The notes under the pieces were generated by a model. It made no database searches. It saw only the letters and a list, made by a program, of their open reading frames with translations, and was not told the origin of the DNA. 64,000 bases of DNA, taken from Nyssa sinensis. Lineage: Eukaryota; Streptophyta; Magnoliopsida; Cornales; Nyssaceae. Below, one piece after another: positions 24,281-34,693 of the stretch. A program made the position numbers and the translations under genes. Each line of letters starts with the position of its first letter. The stretch's first letter is position 1. Where the stretch lies: positions 23,944,307 through 24,008,306 of the forward strand of contig CM018035.1 of assembly GCA_008638375.1 (NCBI GenBank), in the 5' to 3' direction.

Positions 24281-27145
24281 TTTTGTAAAATAGACAAATA
24301 AATAAACACAAAGTAATCATCCAAGTGATCACACTATCTCTCTATACCAATTATTTCTCTCCAAGTGTGTGAGACCTTGTGTGCGTATGCAAAATGTGTG
24401 TGAAGGAAGTGTACATGGCTATGTGTGTTGTTGGCCTCCATTGATGGAGTTTCAAGAGACTGAAAAGAGGAATATTGTTGGCTAGAAAGTGAGGTAAGAG
24501 CATGGATGAGCTGTCATTGATGAAGAAGGGAAATCTTTCTCTCTTTAGAAACCCACTTCCTCTCTCTATAATGGATGGACACCATGAGCAAAGTAGGGGC
24601 TTCTAAGATCTTTCATTTAGTCTTATGCAATATATGTACATATATGCATGTGTGATTATATGGATTATGTAGGTATATTTGTAAACTTAATATGCACAAA
24701 TGAGATAAATAAATTATGAAAATAATTTATTAATGATCAAGATAATATTATGGGTTTAAAATATAATTTTAATAATTTATTCGAGACTCGTATAGGCCAT
24801 AGGGCTACACAATTGGATTTAGGAAGCAGATAAATATAAAAAATTTAATGTTAGAATTTTGAGAAACAAAAATCATTTTGGAATCTATGTGTCAAAATTA
24901 GCTACCCTACCAAATTTGGTATGATTCCAATACAATTCATTTTTAAATGCATGTGTGCATGCGCGTGACAAACCGGCCACGCGATGCCTCAATAAATGTG
25001 AAAAGCTTCTTAAAGAAACTGAATGGAAACTACTTTAGAATAACACATGACATCTTGGGTGTGGCAAAAAAGTATCAATAAAAGATGAAACATAGTGTAG
25101 TAGTATAGATATTTGTGTATGGTGTGATTAGTGATAGATATGACAAAAGAGAACTCTCTTTTTAATTTTCATTGTTAGCAGAATGATGCAACCAACCTCA
25201 TAAATTTTCACCATTTTTTCATTCTTTCTCTATATGACATTATCTCTCTATTCCTTTTTTTTTTCTCCAACTATGAGAGACCTTGAGTGTGTATGAAAAA
25301 TGTGTGGGAAGTAAGTGTACAAGATTGTAGGTGTTATTGGCCTCCATGGATGGAGCTTCAAGAGAATGTAAAGAGGAATATTGGTGGTTAGAAAGTGAGG
25401 TAGGAGCATCGATGAACAACCATGGATGAAGAAGGGAAAACTTTTTCTCTCGAGAAACCTACTTCCTTTGTCTATAATGGATGGACACTACGAACAAGGT
25501 AAGGACTTTTAAGACCTTTCATTTAGTCTTCGATACAATATATATGTGTGTATATGCATGTGTGATTATATGGATTATGTAGGAATATTTGTATACTTAA
25601 TATGTAAAAATGAATTAAATAAATTATGAAAATAATTTATTAATAATCAATATAATATTATGAGTCTAAAATATAATTTTAATAATTTATTCAAGATTGT
25701 TGTAGGCCATGGGAACACACAATGTGATTAAGACACAAATAAATGCGGAAAACTTAATGTTAGAATTTGGAGAAACACGGAGAGCATTTTTAAAATTTTC
25801 GTGTCAAAATTAGCTATCTTGGCAAATTTGGTGTGAATCCGATATAATCCATTTCTAAACGCACATGTGCAGAAGCATGATAAACTAGTCACGCGATGCT
25901 TCAATAAACGTGAGAAGCTTCTTGAAGAAGCTGGATGAAAACTATTCTAGAAGAACACATGGCATCTTGGGTGTGGCAAAAAAAGTATTAAAAAGATGTG
26001 AGATTTGGTGTGGTAGGGTGCACCAAGTGTATATATATTAGTGTATGGCGAGAATAGTGATAGTTGTGACAAAGCAGAACTCTCTTTTACTAATTTTTCC
26101 TTGTCAACCAAATGATGCAACCAATCTCACCCATTTTTAACATTTTTTTCATTTTTTCTCTGTATGACATTATCTCTCTATACCTCTTCTTTCTGTCTAA
26201 GTGTGGGAGACCTTGTGTGTGTATATAAAATGTGTGTGAAGGAAATGTATACAGCTGTGGTTGTTGTTGGCCTCCATGGATGGAACATCAAGAGAATGAA
26301 AAAAGGAATATTGGTGGCTAAAAGGTGAGGTAGGAGCATGGATGACCAGCCATGGATGAAGAAGGAAAAACTCTCTCTTTAGAAACTCACCCACTCTCTC
26401 TATAATGGATGGACACCACGAACAATGCAGGGCTTCTAAGACCTTTAATTTAGTCTACGATGCAATATATGTGTGTATATGCATGTGTGATTACAAGGAT
26501 TATGTAGGTATATTTGTAGACTTAATATGTACAAATGTGTTAAATAAATTATAAAAATAATTTATTAATGATCAAGATAAAATTGTGAATTTAAAATATA
26601 ATTTTAATAATTTATTTGAGATTGTTGTAGACCATGGGGCCACACAATTAGATTCGGAATGCATATAAATATGGAGAATTTTATGTTAGAATTTGGAGAA
26701 ACTGAGATCGTTTTTGAAATCTATGCAACAAAATTAGCTACCTTACCAAATTTAGTGTGATTCTAATATAATTTATTTTTCAACGTGCATGTGCACGCGC
26801 ACGTGCATGACGGGCTAGAAGAATAATGTCTCGATAAACGTGAAAAGTCTTTTGACAAAGTTGAATGGAAACTATTCTAGAAGAATACATGGCGTCTTGG
26901 ATATGGCAAAATAGGTATCAAAATGAGGTGAGACTTGGTGTGGTAGGGTGCACCACGTGTTTGGATATTTATGTATGGTGTGAATAGTGATAGATGTGAC
27001 AAAATAAAATTCTCATTTTAATTTTCCTTGTCTGTCGAATGATGCAACCAACCTCACCAATTTTTAACATTTTTTCATTCTCTCTCTATGTGACATTATC
27101 TCTCTATACCTCTTGTTTCTCTCTTAGTGTGTGAGACCTTGTGTG

Positions 27146-28174
27146 TGTTGGAAAATAATGGGTTTGAGCATAATAAATAGCTAACTTTGAGCTAAAATTA
27201 AAGGGGTCCCACAAATTAATTTTAGTGGATCCACATGGGAATGTGTTCTCCTCCATGAGGAGATAAAGATTAAATATTGGGTTGCTCAAAACCATTAAGG
27301 GGTGAATGAGAAATTGCCTCCAAACATCACCACTTGGGAATGGTAACTAAACCTTGAAACTTGTGCAAAAATCTTGTGTCCCACATAGGATGGAAACAAG
27401 GCTATTAAAGAGTATATATATACATACCTTGCTTTGGGGTTTGGGCCCCAAGGGGCACCCCAATTTTGTGGAAGAGGAAGGACCTAAGCAAATGCTTGGA
27501 CCACCACACGCTCGCGCGCGCTGCCGCCGCCCAGCACCGAACCGGGCCGGGCTCGGGCTCTGGTTCTGGGCCTGGGCCTGGGCCTACTGTATATATATCT
27601 CTTTTTGGAGAAAATTTATTTAAAATTTTCCAACCAGAAAACGCAGTCGTTTTAAACTTGCGTTTAAGTTACCATTCGGATTCCGAAACGCTGTCGTTTT
27701 ACGATGGCGTTGGTTTGATTGAACAGTCATCTTCCCTGCTATGAATAGACACAACTGAACCTTCATGACTGTACCAAACAGTCATGAAGAAGCCTATAAA
27801 TACCAGACCTTCATTGCATTTCATCTAATCCGAAATATTTCATTCTCTCTCTCTGCATAAGTCAAGTTCGAGTTCTGATATATAGTTGTGTTCGTAGGGT
27901 TCTAAAGATAGAAGTGCTGCTTCTTTAGAACCGAAATCCGTTCTATCTTGGGAGACGATTGCTCATCACCTTGAGCACCGAGAGGGAGCAAATTCGTCTT
28001 AAGGAAATTGTGAATTTCACAAGGCTGGGATTTACATTCTGTTTGAATTTAATATAGTGAGTTTCTGTTCAAATTTAATACTGTATTTTTATGCTGTTTC
28101 AAGTTCTGTATCAGTGTTTATACATTCTGCTTTGTTTAATTCGATTAACAGTATACATATATATATATATATAA

Positions 28175-28205
<31 letters not shown>

Positions 28206-28231
28206 CGTTTCAGTATAATACAGGCATAATA
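27146..28231 (+). repeat. 5' LTR of the copia element
   Basis: It begins TGTTGGAAAATAATGGG. Compared with the 3' LTR (which ends CATAACA) it ends CATAATA, so the canonical CA end has become TA. It is about 200 bp shorter than the 3' LTR: it lacks extra copies of a 47-bp repeat, a 17-bp duplication and part of a CT/TA microsatellite. Otherwise the two are nearly identical, which suggests a fairly young insertion. Confidence 0.9.
27795..27802 (+). promoter_or_regulatory. TATA box of the copia LTR
   Basis: TATAAATA lies in the context AGCCTATAAATACC. It is followed about 40 bp later by a CT-rich stretch, the usual plant promoter layout. The same site is at 34265-34272 in the 3' LTR. Transcription would start near 27825-27835. 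Confidence 0.65.
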
Positions 28232-28897
28232 ATCTTAAGACGAATTTCTGTTTTTGCCTGTTATAATATACTGTTATATATTATATATATAGTACTGTCA
28301 TATAATATATACTGTTTTATTATATATATATAATACTGTTATATTATATTATATATAGATATACAGTATTGTTATATTATATTATATATAGATATACAGT
28401 ATTGTTATATTATATATATACTACTGTTTTGTTCTATATATATATAAATATTACTGTTATAATACTGTTTTATTATATATATACAGTACTGTTATATTAC
28501 TATTATAGTAATATTTAGATAATACTGTTTCAATCTGGTTATATATTTACATACGGTTGGAATCTGTTTTAATATAAACTGTATTAATAAGATTCATTGT
28601 TCACTGGTTTTGTTAAACTTTGAATCTGTTTCATTGTTTAATAAAATATAAACTGATTTATAAAACATTGAATCTGTTTCATTGTTTAATAAATATTAAT
28701 TGTTTTATAAAACATTGAATCTGTTTCATTGTTTAATAAAATATTAACTGTTTTATAAAACATTGAATCTATTTATAAACTTTTCTGTTTTAGAAATTCA
28801 GTTCTGTTTAGTAGACTCTGTTTACTTATTAAAGTTCTGTTTAGTAGATTTTTGGTTAATAAATCTTGAAACAACACTTTCTGTTTTTGTAACAGAA
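28232..28897 (+). other. Untranslated leader of the copia element, TA-rich and tandemly repeated
   Basis: No coding region. 28260-28510 is built from TACTGTTATATTATA-like phrases. About 28575-28775 holds 3 to 4 tandem copies of a roughly 50-bp unit containing TTGAATCTGTTTCATTG followed by TTTAATAAA. Gag starts at ATG 28898. Confidence 0.75.
28234..28247 (+). other. Putative self-complementary primer site of the copia element
   Basis: The position 2 bp after the 5' LTR end, where a tRNA primer site starting TGG is expected, holds CTTAAGACGAATTT instead. This 14-mer is the exact reverse complement of AAATTCGTCTTAAG at 27990-28003 in the same LTR. See the findings for the self-priming idea. No tRNA 3'-end site is visible nearby. 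Confidence 0.45.
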
Positions 28898-31800
28898 ATG
28901 GCCTCTACAAGCAATGCACCCTCCATGAATGTGTCTCATGGAGAGAAGCCTGAAAAGTTCAATGGAACAGATTTCAAACGTTGGCAACAGAAAATGATCT
29001 TCTATCTCACAACCTTGAATTTGGCAAGGTTCCTTCATGAAGATTCTCCTATACTTGTTGAAGGAGAAACTGACAAGGAAAAAGTGGCTGCTGTTGATGC
29101 ATAGAAACATGCAGATTTCTTATGTAGAAATTACGTGTTGAATGGATTGGATAATACATTATATAATGTATATTATTCAATCAAAACAGCAAAGCAACTA
29201 TGGGAATCTTTGGACAAGAAATACAAAACTGAAGATGCTAGCATGAAGAAATTCATAGTTGGCAAATTTCTTGACTATAAGATGGTGGACCATAAAAAGG
29301 TGATAAGCCAAGTTCAAGATCTACAAGTGATCCTCCATGACATCCATGCTGAAGGAATGTCTCTAAGTGACTCATTTCAAGTGGCTGCTGTGATTGAGAA
29401 ATTGCCACCATCATGGAAAGACTTTAAGAATTATCTCAAGCACAAACGAAAAGAGATGAATCTTGAAGAGTTGATAGTGAGACTACGAATTGAAGAAGAC
29501 AACCGAGGATCTGAAAAGAAGAATGGAAATCATTCCATGGAGGCTATGGCAAATGTTGTTGAACAAGGCTCAAAGAATAAAAGGAAGCGTGAAGGGGAAG
29601 GTCCTTCTCAAGTTTCTAAGAAGTTCAAAGGGAAATGCTACAACTGTGGTAAGCAAGGACATCGTTCAAAGGATTGTCGCAAACCTAAGAACTTAAGGAA
29701 ACCAAATGCTCAAGCAAACATGACAGAATGTGACAGGCTTTCAGTTGATGTTGGTGAGATGAATCTTTCCGCTGTTGTATTCGAATGTAACTTGGTGGGA
29801 AACCCCAAGGAATGGTGGGTAGACACTGGGGCTACACGCCACATTTGCTCAAACAAATGGATGTTCTCTACCTACAAACCTGTTGAGCACGGAGAACAAC
29901 TCTTCATGGGTAATTCTTCGAGTTCCAAAGTGGAAGGAAGTGGAAAGGTGATACTGAAAATGACATCTGGTAAAGAACTCACTCTCAACAATGTGCTTCA
30001 TGTGCCTGACATTCGGAAAAATTTAGTCTCTGGATCATTGCTTAGCAAGAATGGCTTCAAATTAGTCTTTGTGTCTGACAAATTTGTGCTCACTAAGAAT
30101 GAGATGTTTGTGGGAAAGGGTTATTTGAGTGAGGGGCTGTTTAAGATGAATGTTATGACTATTGTACCAAAATCTATTAATAATAATAATAATGCTTCTT
30201 CTTCTTACTTGCTTGAGTCTTCAAATATTTGGCATGCTAGATTAGGACATGTTAATTATGATACTTTACGTAGATTAATTAACTTAGAATTTTTGCCTAA
30301 ATTTGATATTAATCCTAATCACAAATGTGAAACTTGTGTGGAATCTAAATTGACAAGATTACCCTTCCATTCTGTTGGAAGAAGTACTGAACCTCTAGAT
30401 TTAATTCATAGTGATATCTGTGACTTAAAATTTGTGCAAACTAGAGGGGGAAAAAAGTATTTTATTACTTTTATTGATGATTGCACTAGATACTGTTATG
30501 TGTATTTGCTAAGAAGCAAAGATGAGGCTATAGAAATGTTCAAACATTACAAGAATGAAGTTGAGAATCAACTTAGCAAAAAGATCAAGGCAATAAGAAG
30601 TGATAGAGGTGGTGAATATGAATCACCTTTTGAGGAGTTCTGTTCAGAACATGGAATAATTCACCAAACTACTGCTCCTTATTCACCTCAATCTAATGGT
30701 ATTGCTGAACGCAAAAACCGAACATTAAAAGAGATGATGAATACTATGTTGTTAAGTTCTGGTTCACCCCAGAATTTGTGGGGGGAAGCTTTGCTTTCCG
30801 CTAATTATATTCTCAACAAAGTACCTCATAAGAAAACTTATAAAACACCTTATGAATTATGGAAAGGTCATAGACCTTGCTATAAATACTTAAGAGTGTG
30901 GGGGTGTCTAGCTAAAGTGGCAGTTCCTAAACCTAAAAAGGTTAAGATAGGACCAAAAACCATTGATTGTGTATTCATTGGTTATGCAAATAACAGTAGT
31001 GCATATTGATTTCTTGTGCATAAATCTGAGATTCCTGATGTGCATGTTAATACAATTATTGAGTCAAGGGATGCTTCATTTTTTGAAAATGTATTTCCTT
31101 ATAACATGACACATGAATCAAGTTTACAGAAGAGGCCTCTAGAAGCTACAATTAGTAATAATCATGAAAGTATAGACCAAAAGTCTATAATTGATGAACC
31201 TAGACGTAGCAAGAGAGCAAAGAAATCAACGTCCTTTGGACCTGATTTTCTAACATATTTGTTGGAAAATGATCCTCAAACGTTCAAGGAAGCAATGTCC
31301 TCTCCTGAAGCTTCATATTGGAAAGAAGTAATCAATAGTGAAATTGAATCCATCATGCAAAATCATACGTGGGAATTAGTGGATCTTCCACCTGGTTCCA
31401 AACCATTAGGGTCCAAATGGATCTTTAAAAAGAATATGAAAGCTGATGGGCCAATAGAGAAATATAAAGCAAGACTTGTGGTCAAAGGCTATAAGCAAAG
31501 GGAAGGATTAGATTATTTCGATACTTACTCACCAGTTACTAGAATCACATCCATACGGATGTTGATTGCGATAGCAGCTTTAAATGGATTAGAAATACAT
31601 CAAATGAATGTGAAAACTGCTTTCTTAAATGGTGAGTTAGATGAAGAAATATATATGGAACAACCCGAAGGGTTTATTGCTTCTGACAAGAAAGGAAAGT
31701 ATGCAAGCTTGTCAAATCCCTCTATGGATTAAAGCAAGCACCAAAACAATGGCATGAGAAATTTGACAATGTAATGATGTCAAGTGGATTCAAGATCAAT

Positions 31801-32828
31801 GAGTGTGACAAATGTGTATATGTCAAAACCACTCGAAAAGGATATGTCATCTTATGTCTTTACGTTGATGATATGCTAATTTTAGGTAGCACCATGGATA
31901 TGATAAATGCTACAAAACAAATGTTATCCAATAGATTTGATATGAAAGACTTAGGTGTCGCAGACACCATTTTAGGAATGAAAATTTCTAGAATGTCTGA
32001 TGGACTTGTTTTATCCCAATCTCATTACATTGAGACATTACTTGATAAGTTCAAGAAGTATAACATAAATCCTGTAAAGACACCAGTGGATGTAAGTCTT
32101 CATCTTGCTAAAAATATTGGAGAAAAGCATATCTCAATTAGAATACTCTCGTATAATAGGCAGCTTAATGTATGTCATGAACTGCACTCGACCTGATATA
32201 GCATATTCAGTGAGTAAGCTTAGTCGATTTATGAGTAATCCAGGAAACAATCACTGGAAAGCAATAATAAGACTTTTGGGATATTTAAAATATACCCAAA
32301 ATTATGGACTGCACTACACGAGATATCCAGCTGTCCTTGAAGGGTATAATGATGCTAATTGGATATCTGATTCAAAAGACACCAAATCCACAAGTGGATA
32401 TGTTTTTACTCTAGGAAGTGCATCTGTGTCTTGGAAATCCTCCAAACAAACATGTATTGCTAGATCTACAATGGAATCTGAATTCATTGCTTTAGATAAA
32501 GCTGGAGAAGAAGCCGAATGGCTTCACAATTTCTTAGAGGATATTCCAAATTGGTCAATACCAATGCCCGCTATTTGTATCCATTGTGATAGTCAATCAA
32601 CAATTGGAAGGGCACAAAGCCATATGTATAACGGTAAGTCACGACACATACGTCGAAGACATAATACCAGTTAGACAATTGCTCTCGAATGGAATTATCA
32701 CCATTGACTATGTAAGGTCAAAAGATAATATTGCGGATCCACTTACAAAAGGCCTAACACGAGAGCAAGTGGAAAGTTCATCGAAGGGGATGGGTTTAAA
32801 GCCTATGTCTAAACAAGAGTTGTCATAG
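28898..32828 (+). pseudogene. copia gag-pol polyprotein, broken
   Basis: Domains in order: Gag UBN2-type (28898 to about 29560), zinc knuckle [14 protein letters not shown] (about 29637), and protease with active-site DTGA (about 29820). The integrase zinc-binding part is HARLGH...CETC (about 30232-30340). The integrase core shows HSD, DDCTRY and DRGGEYES...[10 protein letters not shown] (about 30405-30740). Reverse transcriptase runs about 31365-32170 with the YVDDM box at 31861, and RNase H about 32340-32760. Breaks: TAG at 29101-29103 (tryptophan position), TGA at 31007-31009 (arginine position), and frameshifts near 31700, 32125 and 32667. In reverse transcriptase motif A, the usual QMDVKTAFL has N in place of the catalytic D (about 31604). 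Protease and integrase catalytic residues look intact. Confidence 0.93.
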
Positions 32829-33396
32829 TGGAAACCCAACCTAGTTGACTGGAGATCCCAAGATCTAGGTTCAAAGGGCCAACCAAACTATGAAACAACT
32901 CAGTATGCACTGAGGAGATATTTACGTCCTAACCATTCCTATGATGAGACAGTGCACATCTGCCACGAGAACCAAGGATAAGTTACGCTTTTAATGATCT
33001 CTATATCTTGGAAAGATGTCCAAGTAGGGGTATTGCAGGATACTCTTCATAGAAATCACCTATGTGAGTAAGAAGGGGCCGCTTCTATAAGAATTTGAAA
33101 GGCTGAATTCTCTAAAATACTCACAGAACCAAGAGGTGTTCAAGGCCAAAATGAACACAAACGTGAGAACCAACTATGTCCGAAAGGGTACTGTGTGATT
33201 TATATTGTCTTGGTTTACACAAACGGCTGACAGTTCAAAGACCTCGTGTCCACTGATTAGCTAAGTAAATCCGATAGTCGTTCACTAGGGCAAGTTCAAA
33301 GCCAGTAGGCTACTTAACCCAATGCAGTAACTTTTTAACTATACTCGAACTAGTGTCTACATATCATTTGCATTACTTTCAGTCAATTTCATTCAT
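32829..33396 (+). other. Untranslated 3' region of the copia element
   Basis: About 570 bp between the pol stop and the purine tract, with no open frame of note and no recognisable domain. Non-coding stretches here are common in plant copia elements. Confidence 0.6.
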
Positions 33397-33405
33397 GTGG
33401 GGGAT
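33397..33405 (+). other. Polypurine tract of the copia element
   Basis: GTGGGGGAT lies immediately before the 3' LTR start TGTTGG at 33406, the standard plant copia arrangement. Confidence 0.85.
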
Positions 33406-33886
33406 TGTTGGAAAATAATGGGTTTGAGCATAATAAATAGCTAACTTTGAGCTAAAATTAAAGGGGTCCCACAAATTAATTTTAGTGGGTCCACATGGGA
33501 ATGTGTTCTCCTCCATGAGGAGATAAAGATTAAATATTGGGTTGCTCAAAACCATTAAGGGGTGAATGAGAAATTGCCTCCAAACATCACAACTTGGGAA
33601 TGGTAACTAAACCTTGAAACTTGTGCAAACCTTGAAACTTGTGCAAAAAGCTTGTGTCCCACATAGGATGGAAACAAGGCTGTTAAAGAGTATATATATA
33701 CATACCTTGCTTTGGGGTTTGGGCCCCAAGGGGCACCCCAATTTTGTGGAAGAGGGAGGACCTAAGCAAATGCTTGGACCACCACACGCGCGCGCGCGCC
33801 CCGCAGCCGCGCACCGAACCGAACTGGGCCGAGCTCGGGCTAGGGTTCGGGTTCTGGGCCTAGGCCTGGGCTTGGGCTTGGGCTTG

Positions 33887-33938
<52 letters not shown>

Positions 33939-34693
33939 TTTTGGAGAAAATTTATTTAAAATTTTTCAACCAGAAAACGCAGTCGTTTTAAACTTGCGTT
34001 TAAGTTACCATTCGGATTCCGAAATGCTATAAGGTTACCGTTGGGAGTCCAAAACGCAGTCGTTTTGCGACATGCGTACGGTTACCGTTGGGAATCCTAA
34101 ACGCCGTCGTTTTGCGACATGCGTACGGTTACCGTTGGGAATCCTAAACGCCGTCGTTTTGCGATGGCGTTGGTTTGACTGAACAGTCATCTTCCCTGTG
34201 TTTGTTCGCCATGAACAGACACAACTGAACCTTCATGACTGTACCAAACAGTCATGAAGAAGCCTATAAATACCAGACCTTCATTGCATTTCATCCAATC
34301 CGAAATATTTCATTCTCTCTCTCTGCATAAGTCAAGTTCGAGTTCTGATATATAGTTGTGTTCGTAGGGTTCTAAAGATAGAAGTGTTGCTTCTTTAGAA
34401 CCAAAATCCGTTCTATCTTGGGAGACGATTGCTCATCACCTTGAGCACCGAGAGGGAGCAAATTCGTCTTAAGGAAATTGTGAATTTCACAAGGCTCGGA
34501 TTTACATTCTGTTTGAATTTAATACAGTGAGTTTTTGTTCAAATTTAATACTGTATTTTTATGCTTGTTTCAAGTTCTGTATCAGTGTTTATACATTCTG
34601 CTTTGTTTAATTCGATTAACTAGTATACATATATATATATAATATATAATATATATATATATATATTCGTTTCAGTATAATACAGGCATAACA
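33406..34693 (+). repeat. 3' LTR of the copia element
   Basis: 1288 bp, TGTTGG...CATAACA. It contains a (CT)n(TA)n microsatellite at about 33886-33936 and a TATA box at 34265. It also has a 47-bp tandem repeat at 34033-34170 that is single-copy and diverged in the 5' LTR. Confidence 0.9.
34033..34170 (+). repeat. 47-bp tandem repeat in the copia 3' LTR, 3 copies
   Basis: Copies start at GGTTACCGTTGGGA at 34033, 34080 and 34127. Each includes CGTCGTTTTGCGA or its variant CAGTCGTTTTGCGA. The 5' LTR has one related, more diverged unit near 27669-27716. Confidence 0.85.

Larger units (their letters stand above)
27146..34693 (+). mobile_element. Ty1/copia LTR retrotransposon (Tork-like), near full length, defective
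   Basis: Direct LTRs (27146-28231 and 33406-34693) enclose a single gag-pol gene in the copia order Gag, protease, integrase, reverse transcriptase, RNase H. A perfect 5-bp target duplication GTGTG (27141-27145 and 34694-34698) brackets it, and joining the flanks restores the 0.92-kb repeat unit of the host LTR. A purine tract GTGGGGGAT precedes the 3' LTR. The Gag start with FNGTDFKRWQQKM fits the Tork group (inferred). The gene has two stops and three frameshifts, so the copy cannot act on its own. Confidence 0.93.

Noticed and set aside
24335..27145. CRISPR-like or gene-family tandem array
   Set aside because: The 0.92-kb units have no spacer structure and no conserved reading frame. The array is within an LTR.
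27354..27744. Open frames in the copia LTRs (also 33614-33991)
   Set aside because: They overlap the TATA box side and GC-rich part of the LTR, differ between the two LTRs because of indels, and match no protein family.
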